Shown: positions 25,657 through 36,174 of the stretch, piece by piece
Numbering within the stretch: the first letter of the stretch is position 1
Layout of the letters: each line of letters begins with the position of its first letter
Assembly (NCBI GenBank): GCA_963969595.1
Contig: OZ018409.1
Location: forward strand, 15,098,975 to 15,162,974
From: Neckera pumila
Lineage: Eukaryota; Streptophyta; Bryopsida; Hypnales; Neckeraceae
DNA: 64,000 nt
Reading direction: 5' to 3'
Notes under the pieces: model-generated
The model's database searches: none
What the model was told of the DNA's origin: nothing
What the model saw: only the letters and a program-made list of their open reading frames with translations
Made by a program: the position numbers and the translations under genes

Positions 25657-26416
25657 TAAGGTAAACCTGCCTATGGCAGGCAGACCACCTAATGCAGACA
25701 TCTACAAAACCACCCATTACAACCTTACATCAACCCATTTCAGATTTTTGTCAATAAATGAGATTATGACTTCATGAGGTTGGTTAGTGGCCAAAATCAA
25801 TGCCTTGGGAGATGGCCATGGAGTTATTAGTGACTGTCATAAGATACTTACACCTTTCTAGTGTAAACTTGTCATAGAAAGTTATTTATTTTATTCCTTC
25901 ATGTCATGGCTATGTTAGAAAATCTGGTGATTGCTTTAGGTGGTAAGATGACCATTATGGAAACACTTTTTGCTGATTTGGAGTAGTCTACAGCAGGGTC
26001 CGGGAAATTTTTGAGGATTATCAGCTAGTTTCCTCTAATTTCCATACTGAACCGGTTTCTCAAGTACTGAGTCCGGTTTTTTTCTCTCTTTTCTATTCAA
26101 AACATAAATTTTAGAACTTTTCCACTGGTTTTATAGCCGATGTTTTCAAATCACAACCGGATTTTTTCAATTCAACCGGCTAACTTGTAACTAACTGCCG
26201 GTTCTTCCCGGCCCCTGGTCTACAGACTCTTTTAAACCAATTGGGCATAATACTATAGAAATTCATAACTAATTCACACTTTGTCCAAAAAATAAAATTT
26301 CAAATTACTTCCTTCATGTCTCACATTTGTCTTTGTACAAAAAAAAAATTGATTCTTTTTCCTAATGGCAATAGACCAGACCACCCATTCTGCCTGCCAT
26401 AGGCAGGTTTACCTTA
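25657..26416. mobile_element. TIR element (TAAGGTAAACCTGCC), hosting a hAT MITE
   Basis: Inverted ends of about 30 bp, TAAGGTAAACCTGCCTATGG and its complement at 26387-26416. 760 bp in total, including the 224-bp hAT MITE plus its target duplication. Non-coding; no clear target duplication. Confidence 0.75.
25994..26217. mobile_element. hAT-type MITE with perfect 8-bp target duplication
   Basis: Ends CAGGGTCCGGGAA and TTCCCGGCCCCTG. The 8-bp direct repeat GTCTACAG lies directly outside both ends (25986-25993 and 26218-26225), the hAT signature. 224 bp, non-coding, with CCGG-rich subterminal blocks. Confidence 0.88.
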
Positions 26417-26746
26417 CTTCTGTTCTTGGTACATGCATTGACCACTTACAAGTTACACACCATGCTTGTACTGAAGGTGACAAAATGTACAATTATATTC
26501 AATCCCAATGAGGAAAAGTACAATTCCTAATTTCTTCCAAATCTGCATCAATTGCTCTAACCTTTCACCTCTCACCAGTACGATCATTGCACGGATATGG
26601 ATACGAGGTGCCTTTTATTGTAGGACGCTAAACTTGTCATTCAAAATGGGCCTTGCGGGTATTATATAGGATAATTATTTTAAAAAAAATTCTATTTTGT
26701 GTTATATTAATTCTATATTCTTCACCTCTCCTATACTAGCTAATTT

Positions 26747-26969
26747 CACTACAAGAGAATGGGGTGTTTTAAATGAATTTTTAATTATAGTCCTAGACAT
26801 AAGATTTTTAAGTAATGACCTTTAAGGCAATTTTTAGCAAACTTTGACTAGACAAACATGTGTTCCTAGTCAAATTTTGCTGAAAACTGCCTAAAAGGTC
26901 ATTACTTAATATCATATGTCTAGGACTATACTTAAAAACTTGCTTGAAACATCCCATTCTCTTGTAGTG
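26747..26969. mobile_element. Foldback CACTA MITE, 223 bp
   Basis: Ends CACTACAAGAGAATGGGG and CCCATTCTCTTGTAGTG, flanked by TTT on both sides (3-bp target duplication, as for CACTA elements). The arms pair along most of the length with centre near 26858. Non-coding. Confidence 0.82.
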
Positions 26970-27144
26970 TTTGGGGCCTCTGATTGCAAATATGAATTCA
27001 AAATTTGCAAATTTTATCATGTGTGGCAAATTAAGAAATTTCTATGTTTTCCCAAAGATAAATTCACCTGATAGAGCCCACTTTGAATGATAGATTTTGT
27101 ATCTTATCCCTTTGTTTATCTTACATAAATAATTTGAAAGAATG

Positions 27145-27466
27145 ACATTGACTAGAAGTCCATCCATCCATCCATCCATCCATCCATCACCTCAAGTTAA
27201 ATTGTTTGATTTTTGTTTGATTTATTTATTTTATTTTATTTGTTACAATGAGATCTCTTGGACCATGAGTCCCCTACTTGCGTGCTTGGTACCATTGGAA
27301 AGCTCTCAACGAGGAGGGGTGCATGGGCTTTGATTCTCAACGTTTGGGCCCTACAATGCAAAAATTATTGAATTTTGAAGTTATTTTAGAATGAAAAAAT
27401 TAGAAAATTGCTTCTATTTTTATTTAGCATGTGACAACGGCACAGATCATGCTACACAAAATAGTG
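27145..27466. repeat. GC-core repeat G, plus orientation, with (CATC)n
   Basis: A CATC microsatellite at 27161-27187, then TTTG/TTTA-rich DNA, the core GAGGAGGGGTGCATGGG near 27310 and the AT-rich block. Matches 56828-57080 in order. Confidence 0.7.
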
Positions 27467-27709
27467 AAATTAGGTTGCCTCAACAATTAGGTTGCCTTCA
27501 CTAACAAAGATTAGCTCATGAGCCATTGCTTGTCCGCATGGAGGCGCATGCAGTTCTCTAAACCCAAGCTATTGAATAGTGCACCAACCCATACAACACA
27601 CATAGCTCCTTCATTATTGCATTCTTTTGCAATGATTGAAGATATTTATATAGTATATAGTATTGAATGTCAAAAAATTAGTATGGGGCAACCTAATTTC
27701 ACTATTTTA
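27458..27709. mobile_element. Short TIR element upstream of the LEA gene
   Basis: A perfect 21-bp inverted pair, beginning AAAATAGTGAAATTAGG at 27458 and ending at 27709, bounds 252 bp with no coding signal. It lies about 230 bp upstream of the ABRE. Confidence 0.6.
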
Positions 27710-27937
27710 TACAGTAGTTTTCATTAATATTACATTTATACATCTGCTAGCACTCTACGGTATGCTTCCCCTTGACGGAACAAAGAACTTTCGAGTTCAG
27801 TTTCCAGGAGGTAAATCACAAAGTTTCCAGTGGGGAGGACACGGGTCCCAAAAAAAAAGCTCTGCGGCCATTGCTCTCTTCAAGCTGACAAGTGTTCTCC
27901 CATCCGAACGGCAAACTGCAGTAAGTTCCAACTGTTC

Positions 27938-27946
27938 CCACGTGGC
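27938..27946. promoter_or_regulatory. ABRE / G-box CCACGTGGC
   Basis: The sequence CCACGTGGC lies about 175 nt upstream of the TATA box of the LEA gene. It is a perfect ACGT-core ABRE/G-box of the kind bound by ABF/ABI5-class bZIP factors. Its place in a GC-richer stretch just 5' of a LEA gene supports a regulatory role; binding itself is inferred. Confidence 0.6.
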
Positions 27947-28112
27947 GCACACCTGGCGTCATGCCGTGGCCTCACGGCGTCTGTTGGCGTCTATGCACGC
28001 CAGCACGAGGGAGCTGCTTAACATCTACGAAACTAACTCTATCATCTCGGATATCCCATACAATCAATTTCCATAGATTCGTAGATTTCAGTGTCCACAG
28101 CTCCAGAATCCC

Positions 28113-28119
28113 ATATAAG
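28113..28119 (+). promoter_or_regulatory. TATA box of the LEA gene
   Basis: ATATAAG within CCCATATAAGAAGG, 184 nt before the LEA start codon. This would place transcription start near 28145 and give a 5' UTR of about 150 nt. It is the only good TATA motif in the GC-richer upstream segment. Confidence 0.55.
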
Positions 28120-28296
28120 AAGGCGGCCACCATCAGAACCCTGTACAAGTTAAGGTACTGCACTTCGAGCACTTCGAGAACTGTTTTGGCGTTTGCTGAT
28201 TTCTGTGTCGAGAATTCTACTGTTGTGTACCCAATTGCGACTGACTTTTGCTGAGAAGTTTGGAGATTTGTTCCCTTTGAGAGGTAGCTAGCAACC

Positions 28297-29128
28297 ATGC
28301 AGGCTGCAAAGCATGCGGCTGCGTCCGCCAAGGAGAAGGCGAGCAACGCCACCGCCAAGGTGGAGGAGAAGCTAAACAAGGGCAAGGCCGCGGGCAACGA
28401 GAAGGTGAAAAACAATCCCCGGTTTCCTCATTCCATTGCCACTGCTAGCCTGCCCTTTCATTGCTTTCGTACAGTGCTTGAATCGATAGGCTTGTTGGGT
28501 CTGAACTTCTCGAGTCTAGAATCTTGTCGTTTTCAATGGGTATGGTCGAAATTTGGGGAAAGGATCGATCTTGTAACCCACATATAGTGTAGATGCGTTA
28601 TGTGTATCCTGGGATGTTGAGCACAGAATTCTACTCCTGCATGTATGTCGTGACTTTGAACAACATAGGAGTCTATCCCGGGACTTTCATCGAAGAAAAG
28701 ATTAAAGACGATACAAGTATTATCTTGGTCTTCTTGGATGTGTCGTTATTGTCCTTTGTATTTAGCTTGTCTACATGTACCATCTCACGTCTGTTGTATT
28801 GCAACCCCTTTTTGAGCTGCAGAAGATTTGTTTGTGTGTATATTACAGCTTTATCGCTCTGTCCCAACTGGGTTTTTTAACATGAGGTTTTGTGACATGG
28901 TTGCAGGCTGATAAGATGTTGGCTTCGGACGAGGTTGGCAAGAAGGAGGCGGAAGCCCGCAGGAAGGAGCAGAAGGGCCAAGCGAAAGTGGAGACGGCAG
29001 AGAAGAAAGCCGACCATGCGCATGAGAAGGACGAGTTGAAGCATGATATTAATACTCGCGAAGCCGCTGCGGGGGAGGCATACAAGAAAGCTGACACAGG
29101 TGTGGCTCCTGGCCACACCACGGCCTAA
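28297..29128 (+). CDS. Group-1 LEA (LEA_1 / D-113 type) protein, two exons
   Basis: Exons 28297-28404 and 28907-29128, with a 502-nt phase-0 intron (donor AAG|GTGAAA, acceptor TTGCAG|GCT). The product is 109 aa. It begins MQAAKHAAASAKEKASNA and continues as a Lys/Glu/Ala-rich, Cys- and Trp-free hydrophilic helix-former, ending in a Gly/His/Thr-rich tail. This start and composition match the LEA_1 family (PF03760), small desiccation- and seed-associated proteins that are disordered in solution and become helical on drying; they are thought to protect membranes and enzymes in cytosol or nucleus. No signal peptide or membrane segment is visible. The length fits the family. The start is the first ATG after the TATA box in a good context (AACCATGC). 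An ABRE/G-box upstream suggests control by abscisic acid or drying (inference). If the intron is retained, translation runs on to a stop at 28587, a 96-residue alternative I consider an artefact. Confidence 0.88.
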
Positions 29129-29893
29129 GTAATTATATGTTGGTGGTTCTGGGTGTATACGAATATCTGTCCCTTTGTAGATATTGCGGGAGATATCAAT
29201 TGTTTCGTGGTTGATTTGAGATTGTGCGTAGCATTCATGGGAGGCACTGGATATTGTCGGTGCCTGGCGTCTGTTCCTCTGTAGCCATTCTGTGTAATTT
29301 AATTCGTGTTGCACGCACTTGGATTTTCCAATTTGTTTCTTTTTACTTCACTGTTCAGTTCCTTCCGTTTACTTCCAAGACGATTTGTTTGTTTTGCACT
29401 GCAGTGCTTGCACATACACGGAATATTGGTGTTGAATCATTACATGCTTGGAATATGCATATATGTGTGGTATGTTTGTTTTGGAACTTCTGAGAACTGT
29501 GCAATTTTTGGATGTTCACTAGGAAGGAATTTGTGAACGTTTAGTTTCCTTGCATTAAACCATCTTTGCAGACGATTTAATTTTGTCAATTCAATTTTGT
29601 CATTTTAATTATCTATTCGGACGTGAATTCGGTTGTTTTAAATTGCGCACGGCATGAAACTGTGGGGAAAAAGCTGATTAATGTGATAGGAGTTTATAAG
29701 GTAGATATACCTATTTCTGATAATTCAAACATATTAGCCTGCATAATATGGAAAATTTGATGAAAAATTAAGCTCAATATTTGTAAACATAAGAGGAGGA
29801 AGAGGAGGAAGAAAGAAAAATATCCCCCCAGCAATGAAAATTTTAATCATTATCAAACTAAATTTTTCATTTGAAATCAATCCAGTTTCATCC
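29129..29893. other. LEA 3' UTR and spacer
   Basis: About 400 bp of gene-like composition after the LEA stop, probably 3' UTR and terminator, then AT-rich DNA to the P3 element. No canonical AATAAA was located with confidence. Confidence 0.4.
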
Positions 29894-30116
29894 TTAACCC
29901 CTAAACGTCGAGGAGGCCATAGAATGGCTGATGGATGATAGAGAATTAAACTCTACAGGACACAAGTGCAACTATTCATCTTATTGTGAAAAGGAAAAAT
30001 CTTCTACAGTAGCTTGACTTTGAAAAGATACTTTTGAATTTTTTAATGTAAATGATGTCACACGGTAATGAAACAAGATGATTTCCAGGGTAACCCCTTC
30101 GTCCTTTAAGGGTTAA
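29894..30116. mobile_element. Short TTAA element, subfamily P3
   Basis: TTAA-CCCCTAAACGTCG ... TCGTCCTTTAAGGG-TTAA, 223 bp, with short terminal inverted repeats and no coding capacity. A diverged copy is at 55815-56036; both hold the TGTGAAAAGG and TTCTAYAGTAG blocks in the same order. Confidence 0.75.
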
Positions 30117-30245
30117 AGGATGTGGTCCATTATGACCAAAGTAAGTTACCAAAATGCTTGCACTCTTTCATTCTTTGTTTTTACATTAGGAACAATCAAA
30201 TAATCAATTGGTAACTTCTTCAGCCTCAATGTCCTTCATAGGTTA

Positions 30246-31222
30246 ACCGCTCATTGTCAAAAACGTTGAATTGAGTTTGAATTAGAATTTTTGGCCTCAT
30301 TTTAATATAGTAGAGTAATCTTTTCCAAAACACTTTGAACTAAGAAAAGTTGTGAAATCAAGCTAAATTTCATCTCTCAAAACTTGCTTGTAATTTTAAG
30401 CCTCAAAAAAAAAGGTATGGACAAAATTCATAGAAGATGTTTGAAAATGTCAAAGAAAAATAATGCCCCTTCCAATCCTTCTTTGAAATTTGTCTATGAC
30501 TTTGAATAGAAGATCCAAATCTCAAATGGATTTTTGGAGATGAAAGTTAGCTTGAGTTCCCACATAAAAATAGTCAAAAGTGTTTTGAAAAAAATTATTT
30601 TACTATATCTAAATAAGGTCTGAAATTTTAATTTTAACACTAGCGATTGGCCCTTGCTTTGCTATGCATTAAATATATTACTTTCATCAATTTTTTATGT
30701 GATAGAATGTAGATAAACAAAGTATATATAATCTTTAAATGAAAATATTGACATCATCCTACAATATCCTTTGAAAAAATTTATATACTGCAATATAAAG
30801 TAATTAAAGAAAAATTTTATATCATAATTTTTACAAAATAACCTTTGCAAAGATGAAAACATTGCAATAAGAATAAATTAATCAAGTGAACAATGTAAGT
30901 AGAACCTTCACATTTGAATATGTAGAGCAACGCTAGCGGTTGGTGCTTCCTTATTCTTTAATATCACATTTTAAAAAGACATGGAATTTATCTATAGTTT
31001 TGTTGTCTGAAAACTTTCTTTGAAATTTTTTTAGAAGCATCCATTTGATTTTCAAATACTTCACGAAATGAATACATAATATATAGTAGAAAGTATCCTA
31101 TGGCTATTACAAAAGCAATTGAATTTCTATAATATTATTCAAAATTGAATTGTGATATTATAGAGGTCGTTGTGATTTTAGTAGTATGATAATTCTTACG
31201 TTTGACTTAACTCTGAATGGTT
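30246..31222. mobile_element. Foldback MITE, second copy, interrupted by a Helitron-like element
   Basis: Left end ACCGCTCATTGTC and right end GACTTAACTCTGAATGG, matching 12018-12446 end to end apart from the 550-bp insertion 30640-31189. Inner arms at 30294 (CCTCATTTTAATATAGTA) and 30601 (TACTATATCTAAATAAGG) pair. Confidence 0.72.
30640..31189 (-). mobile_element. Helitron-like non-autonomous element
   Basis: On the - strand it begins TCATACTACTAAAATCAC and ends GCTAATCGCTAG-type sequence with a short AGCG-loop-CGCT stem near the 3' end, flanked by A and T. TC at the 5' end, CTRR at the 3' end, a 3' hairpin and A^T insertion without target duplication are Helitron hallmarks. 550 bp, no coding capacity. 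Its uninterrupted TTAA is at 30878-30881. Confidence 0.68.
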
Positions 31223-31249
31223 AAACTCCTACTAATCATTCAAAACTTG

Positions 31250-34200
31250 TACAAGTTCGACTCCCTTTGCGTTGTAAAATCCATGATGCGCTTTGATAGG
31301 GGATAACAAAATAGTAATAAATAAAGTGCTAATAAAGTGCTAAGTTAGTGTAATTCAAAAGACAATCTAAAGCATGCTTCGTAGGCATGTAAAAACTTAA
31401 AAATCAAGGAAGTTAGAAATGATCTTTACACAAACAAAAGACAATCAAAATATATGCTGCAAAAATACAACAAAAAATCATGAAAACACTGTACGTAAAC
31501 ATAGCATAACAAATGAGATCCTCACAAACTCATCACAACCAAGGCATAAAAGAATTCATGACAATTCAAAGTAGGTTGCCACAGTCAAATACTATAGAAA
31601 TAATCGAAGTAAACAACAATGCGGCTTACCTCTTATGTTGTGGACCGGATGAGCGAGGAAGAATGTGTAATTGTGGGAATCTAGACAAAGAGCAAAACAC
31701 AAAGCAATTGGAAAATGAAAAGTAAAAACTAAAATGAAGATCTAAAAAAGTGCTCTTAATTAAATTGTCAAAAAGATCCCTACCAACAAGACTCAGGACT
31801 TTGTGGCCATTGCCTTGCTACCACCAACTCATAGGCATTGGACATGTGTCTACCACCCACTATAAAAATCCCGTGTTTTGGGGGATGTTTTCACTATTTT
31901 TTGGAACGCATTTTTGTGGACATTGAATAAAACAACCCATGTTTTTATGTCAACAATGATGTTCAATAAAACATCAAGATGTTTTATTAAACATCATTGT
32001 TGACATAATAACATGGGTTGTTTTATTCAATGTCCACAAAAATGCATTCCAAAAAATAGTGAAAACATCCTAAAAAACATGGGTTTCTTATAATGACCAT
32101 TAATTAACAATGTAGATTGTAGATTGTTGAAAGATTTTCAAGTTTAAATTATTCCATGACGATAAATGATGAAGGGTCTTTTGAAGATTTTCCATTCTAT
32201 TTAAAATTTGTTATTAAAAAAAGCAAATATTGTAAAGCATTTTGGCAATCAACTCATTGAAAACTTTTACTAAACAAAATCTTTTCACACTCTTTGTGGA
32301 ACTTCACTACATGCGCAAGAATTTGGATTGTTATTTTTTGCTTACAATAATAATAGATTAGAAGAATAGATGTATTATAAGGTTTAATAAAAAAGGGGTG
32401 CTATTTTTATAATCATAGAGAAATTATGCACAACAATGTCTCATAGCGCACAAGTCGGTGCTAGAGATTATGAAGTTTGCTTGATGTTGGATTTTGAGTA
32501 CTAAAACCTACAGTGTTGGTAGATGGAGTGATATTTTGAAGAACCAAGGCTCAATTCTTCATTTTCCGTTTCAGATCTTTAATTTGATGATTCATTCCTT
32601 CATTTTGTTCAAGTTTTCCATAATGTCAAAATACTTGGTCATAAGGGTGATCAAGAGTTGATCAAGATGAAAATATTGCAAGTGAACATGTTGTAAGAGC
32701 ATTGAGGCTAATAAAACAAAACAAGTAGTTATTTATTACTAAACAAATAAGTATTTTTAGAGGAAATCCTGAGCCATCCATACACAAACCTTTGTAGCTT
32801 GCATGTTGGTTAATACTATGCAAAACACCTACCAAGTCCTCATAATTAATTTCACTATTGCCATTAGAAGATGCAAAATTCCATTTATGTATAAATACTC
32901 GACCAATGCGTCTTTTGAACAATAGTGTCCTTTCTTGAAAATTATATATAAAGACCATGAACACTACCAAAGTTCTACTCTAATACAAAAGATACAGACT
33001 CCGCTGCAACCTTCATGAATTGAATGCATTGGTAGCATCCAATAAAAGTGCCATTGTCAAGCTAGGGTTGTAGGGGTTGCACTCCGGTTTGGGTTTCAGC
33101 AACTTTCAACACGGAGTGGAAACGGTGCGTGTCGGGTTCAGGTTGTAGAAGTTGCAATCTAGTCCGCGATTGGGCAAGTCCCAACAAGTTGTAGGGACTA
33201 GGTGGACGTCCTTCCCCATGGTCGGTAAGTACAAATACAACATACGCAAACGCCGCCCAAAAGGCCCTTGATTTAATCATGTTGACAATTTGCAACTGCA
33301 TTCTTCCAAGTATATTTATTGATTAGTGCAAGTTCGACTCCCTATGCTTTGTATTACTATGAAGTGCGTTGATAGGGATTGACATGAAAAGCTTTTAAAA
33401 GTACTATTTCTATGTAATTCAAAAGACAATCTTAAAGAATGCCCTTCCAAGAGGCGCGAAAAGTCCAAAAACCTAGGAATTTGGAAAGAATATTTATATG
33501 TGCAAAAGACAATCCAAAAACATGTTGCAAAGTACAACAAAAATCCATGAAAATACTATATATAAAGAAAGTATAACAAACTGAGGAGATCCACACAAAC
33601 TAATAACAACCAAGGTGGGATGGACTCCAAGACAATTAAAAAATAGGGTGCCAAAGTCAATTGAATAGAAAAAATCAAAGTGAACAACAATGAGGCTTAC
33701 CTCTTTTGTTGTAAAACGTAAGAGGGAGGAAGAATGTGCAATTGCTAGTGTCCGGACAAAGAGCAATTTCATACAAAGTGAGCTACTGGACAATGAAAAG
33801 CAAAGACTAAAATGAAGAATGATGTGAGAAAACATGATCCTATTTAAATAGTCAAAAAGACCCTTACCAACGAGACTTCAGACTGTGGTCAATGCCTTGC
33901 TACCACCATCCGATAGGCATTGGACACGTATCCGCCACCATTAAACAATATAGATTGTAGGTTGTTGAAAGGTTTTCAACTCACTTTTAATTACTCTATG
34001 ATAATAAATGATGAAGGTTTTTTTGAAGTTTGCCCACTCTATTTAAAATATGTCACTAGAATAAAATTTCCAAATTGTGCGAAGCATTTTGGCAATCATC
34101 CTTGAAAGCATTTTCAAAACAAAAGCTTTTTACTCTCCTTGTGGAAGTTCACCACATAGGCAAGAATTTCAATTGTTGTTTTTATTCTTCATTTATAATT

Positions 34201-34310
34201 GTATGCCGATATGCAAGAATTTAGATTACTGTATTTTTTACTCTTTATTTGTAATTGTATGGCTGATTGACCAAGATATACACAAGTGCAATGACTTTGA
34301 GTGCAATGTC
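31250..34310. repeat. Dispersed repeat R, copy 2
   Basis: Same order of landmarks as 8990-11600, offset about 22.24 kb at the left and 22.65 kb at the right; the difference is largely the 231-bp palindromic MITE at 31861-32091 inserted here. Sub-units begin near 31250 and 33325. Confidence 0.75.
31861..32091. mobile_element. Palindromic MITE, 231 bp
   Basis: Two ~112-nt arms (for example CATTGAATAAAACAACCC pairs with GGGTTGTTTTATTCAATG) around AAGATG near 31978. It is inserted in the dispersed repeat at 31250-34310; the matching place in 8990-11600 lacks it. Confidence 0.82.
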
Positions 34311-34639
34311 TAAAGAAGATTTTTTTTGCTATATTAATTATAGTTTACACCTACTAGAAGAAAAATTTCTATTGTTGCAAAAATTGAAGCCAATAGGGCG
34401 GACTTAATGTTCATCTAAAGCCTTGTGGAAGCAAGTTTGAAAACAGAGAAGCTCTGTATCATTTTGACTTTAAGTTACTAATTTAAAAAAAAATGGATTC
34501 CCTTACAATCTCATACATTTGAAAAATAGAGCATAAAGATTCCTTAGAAATTTTATAATTGCATCTTAGAGATTGGATAGGTATTGTATGTTTTTGACAA
34601 ATGCAAAGCATGATTGTCTTTTGTAATTTAATATTAGTA

Positions 34640-35620
34640 TATTGATTAGTGCAAGTTCAATTCCCATACTTTGTGTAATCTATAAATTGCACTAAAAGAG
34701 CTTAATAAAAACAACTACAATATTATTTAGGTGTAATTCAAAAGACACGCTTCCAAAGCACAATTCTAGAGGGCACCAAAATACAAAAATCAAGGAGGTT
34801 ATAGACAATCCAAAAGCATCTTGCCAAGGTATTATAACCCCTAAAGGACCAAACACCGTTTTTTGGCAACATAGCAATTTTGAGCAGCTCACTACAAATG
34901 GAGTTTTTATTTTTTTTCTTTGAATATTTCACAAGACATGTGCCTGAGGAGTAGCTTTAAGGTCCAACAATTTTCGTAACTTTTGACTATATAATTAAAA
35001 AGTTATTGCATGATATGTGAGTTTCATTGATCAGCGGGCAACCCGGGCAGCTCAAAAAACTTCTTTAAAAATGACTTTAAAAATAAATAAAAATCTGAAA
35101 TTGGTTCTTTAGATTTATATAGAAGTGTGAAGCTTTGAATCATTCAATTTGGATCTATGAGTCAAAAGTTATGAGGATATTAAGTTTGTGGGTAGGTATG
35201 GTTTTGAAAGACTCCATACCTATCCACAAACTTAAAATCCTCATAACTTTTGACTCATAGATTTTAAAGTCATTTTTAAAGAAGTTTTTTGAGCTACCCG
35301 GGCTGCCCACCGACCAAGGAAAATCACATATCATGCAATAACTTTTTAACCGTACAGTCAAAAGTTACAAAAATTGTTTGGTTTTAAAGCTACTCCTTGG
35401 ACACATGTTGTGTAAAATTTTCAAAGAAAAAAAATAAAAACTCCATTTGTAGTGAGCTGCCCAAAATTGCTATATTGCCAAAAAACGCAGCTTGGTCCTT
35501 TAGGGGATAGAACATAAAAACACAATACATGGATTAACTATTTAACAAAGGAAATCCACACAAATCTAATCACAACCAAGGCATGATGGAATTGAAGACA
35601 ATTGAACGTGTTTCTTTCAC
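34640..35620. repeat. Dispersed repeat R, extra partial unit, interrupted
   Basis: Opens with TTAGTGCAAGTTCAATTCCC, continues CAAAAGACACGC, is interrupted by the foldback TTAA element 34833-35509, and resumes with GAAATCCACACAAATCTAATC. It is a fifth, shorter unit of repeat R. Confidence 0.65.
34833..35509. mobile_element. Full-length foldback TTAA-family element
   Basis: Starts TATAACCCCTAAAGGACC and ends GGTCCTTTAGGGGATAG. The two ends fold back along nearly the whole length: arms 34833-35201 and 35214-35509, loop about 12 nt at 35202-35213. The left arm has a ~73-nt segment absent from the right arm. The CGTTTTTTGGC terminal block relates it to P1. The flanking TTAA is degenerate. It interrupts a partial copy of the dispersed repeat at 34640-35620. 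Confidence 0.82.
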
Positions 35621-36174
35621 TAGATTCTATGTCAAGAAATATTTCCGAAAAAATACACACTTGGACGTTTTAATTTGTAAAAGAATAGAAAAAACGATTT
35701 TCAACAAAACCAAAAATTGGCAATTTGGGAAGACTTGTAGTGATGAGATTTGACAAAAAAATTAGGTCAAAATCATCTCAAATGTTTAAAAATGTGTAGG
35801 TAAAGGAAGCCTATTTGCACAAATGTGGAGGACATAAAATAATGTATTTTTAGATAATATTTGGTGGAAATATGTCCGCTTACTATCAAAATATACAACA
35901 AAAATTTCAAATGAAAATCATTAATTTGAGTTGCTCATTAGTATAAAAGACCCCTAAACCTAAAATTGTGACAAATTAACAAAATGGACTTGTAAATATA
36001 AAATGATTTTTAATTTATTTTTTAGAATAAGAAATATACTTACAAGAAAAAAATTCAAAAAATATATTTTTAGGTTTTGGCATGGGATATATATTTCGAA
36101 AGTTATAGTATCAAACAAAAACCAATTTTGAAAAATGCTACAAAAAACAGTCACCCTTTTTTGCAATGGCTTAC

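Noticed and set aside
27972..28415. 147-codon minus-strand frame over the LEA promoter and exon 1
   Set aside because: The strand with LEA_1 homology is the other one; this is a mirror of an Ala/Lys-rich exon.
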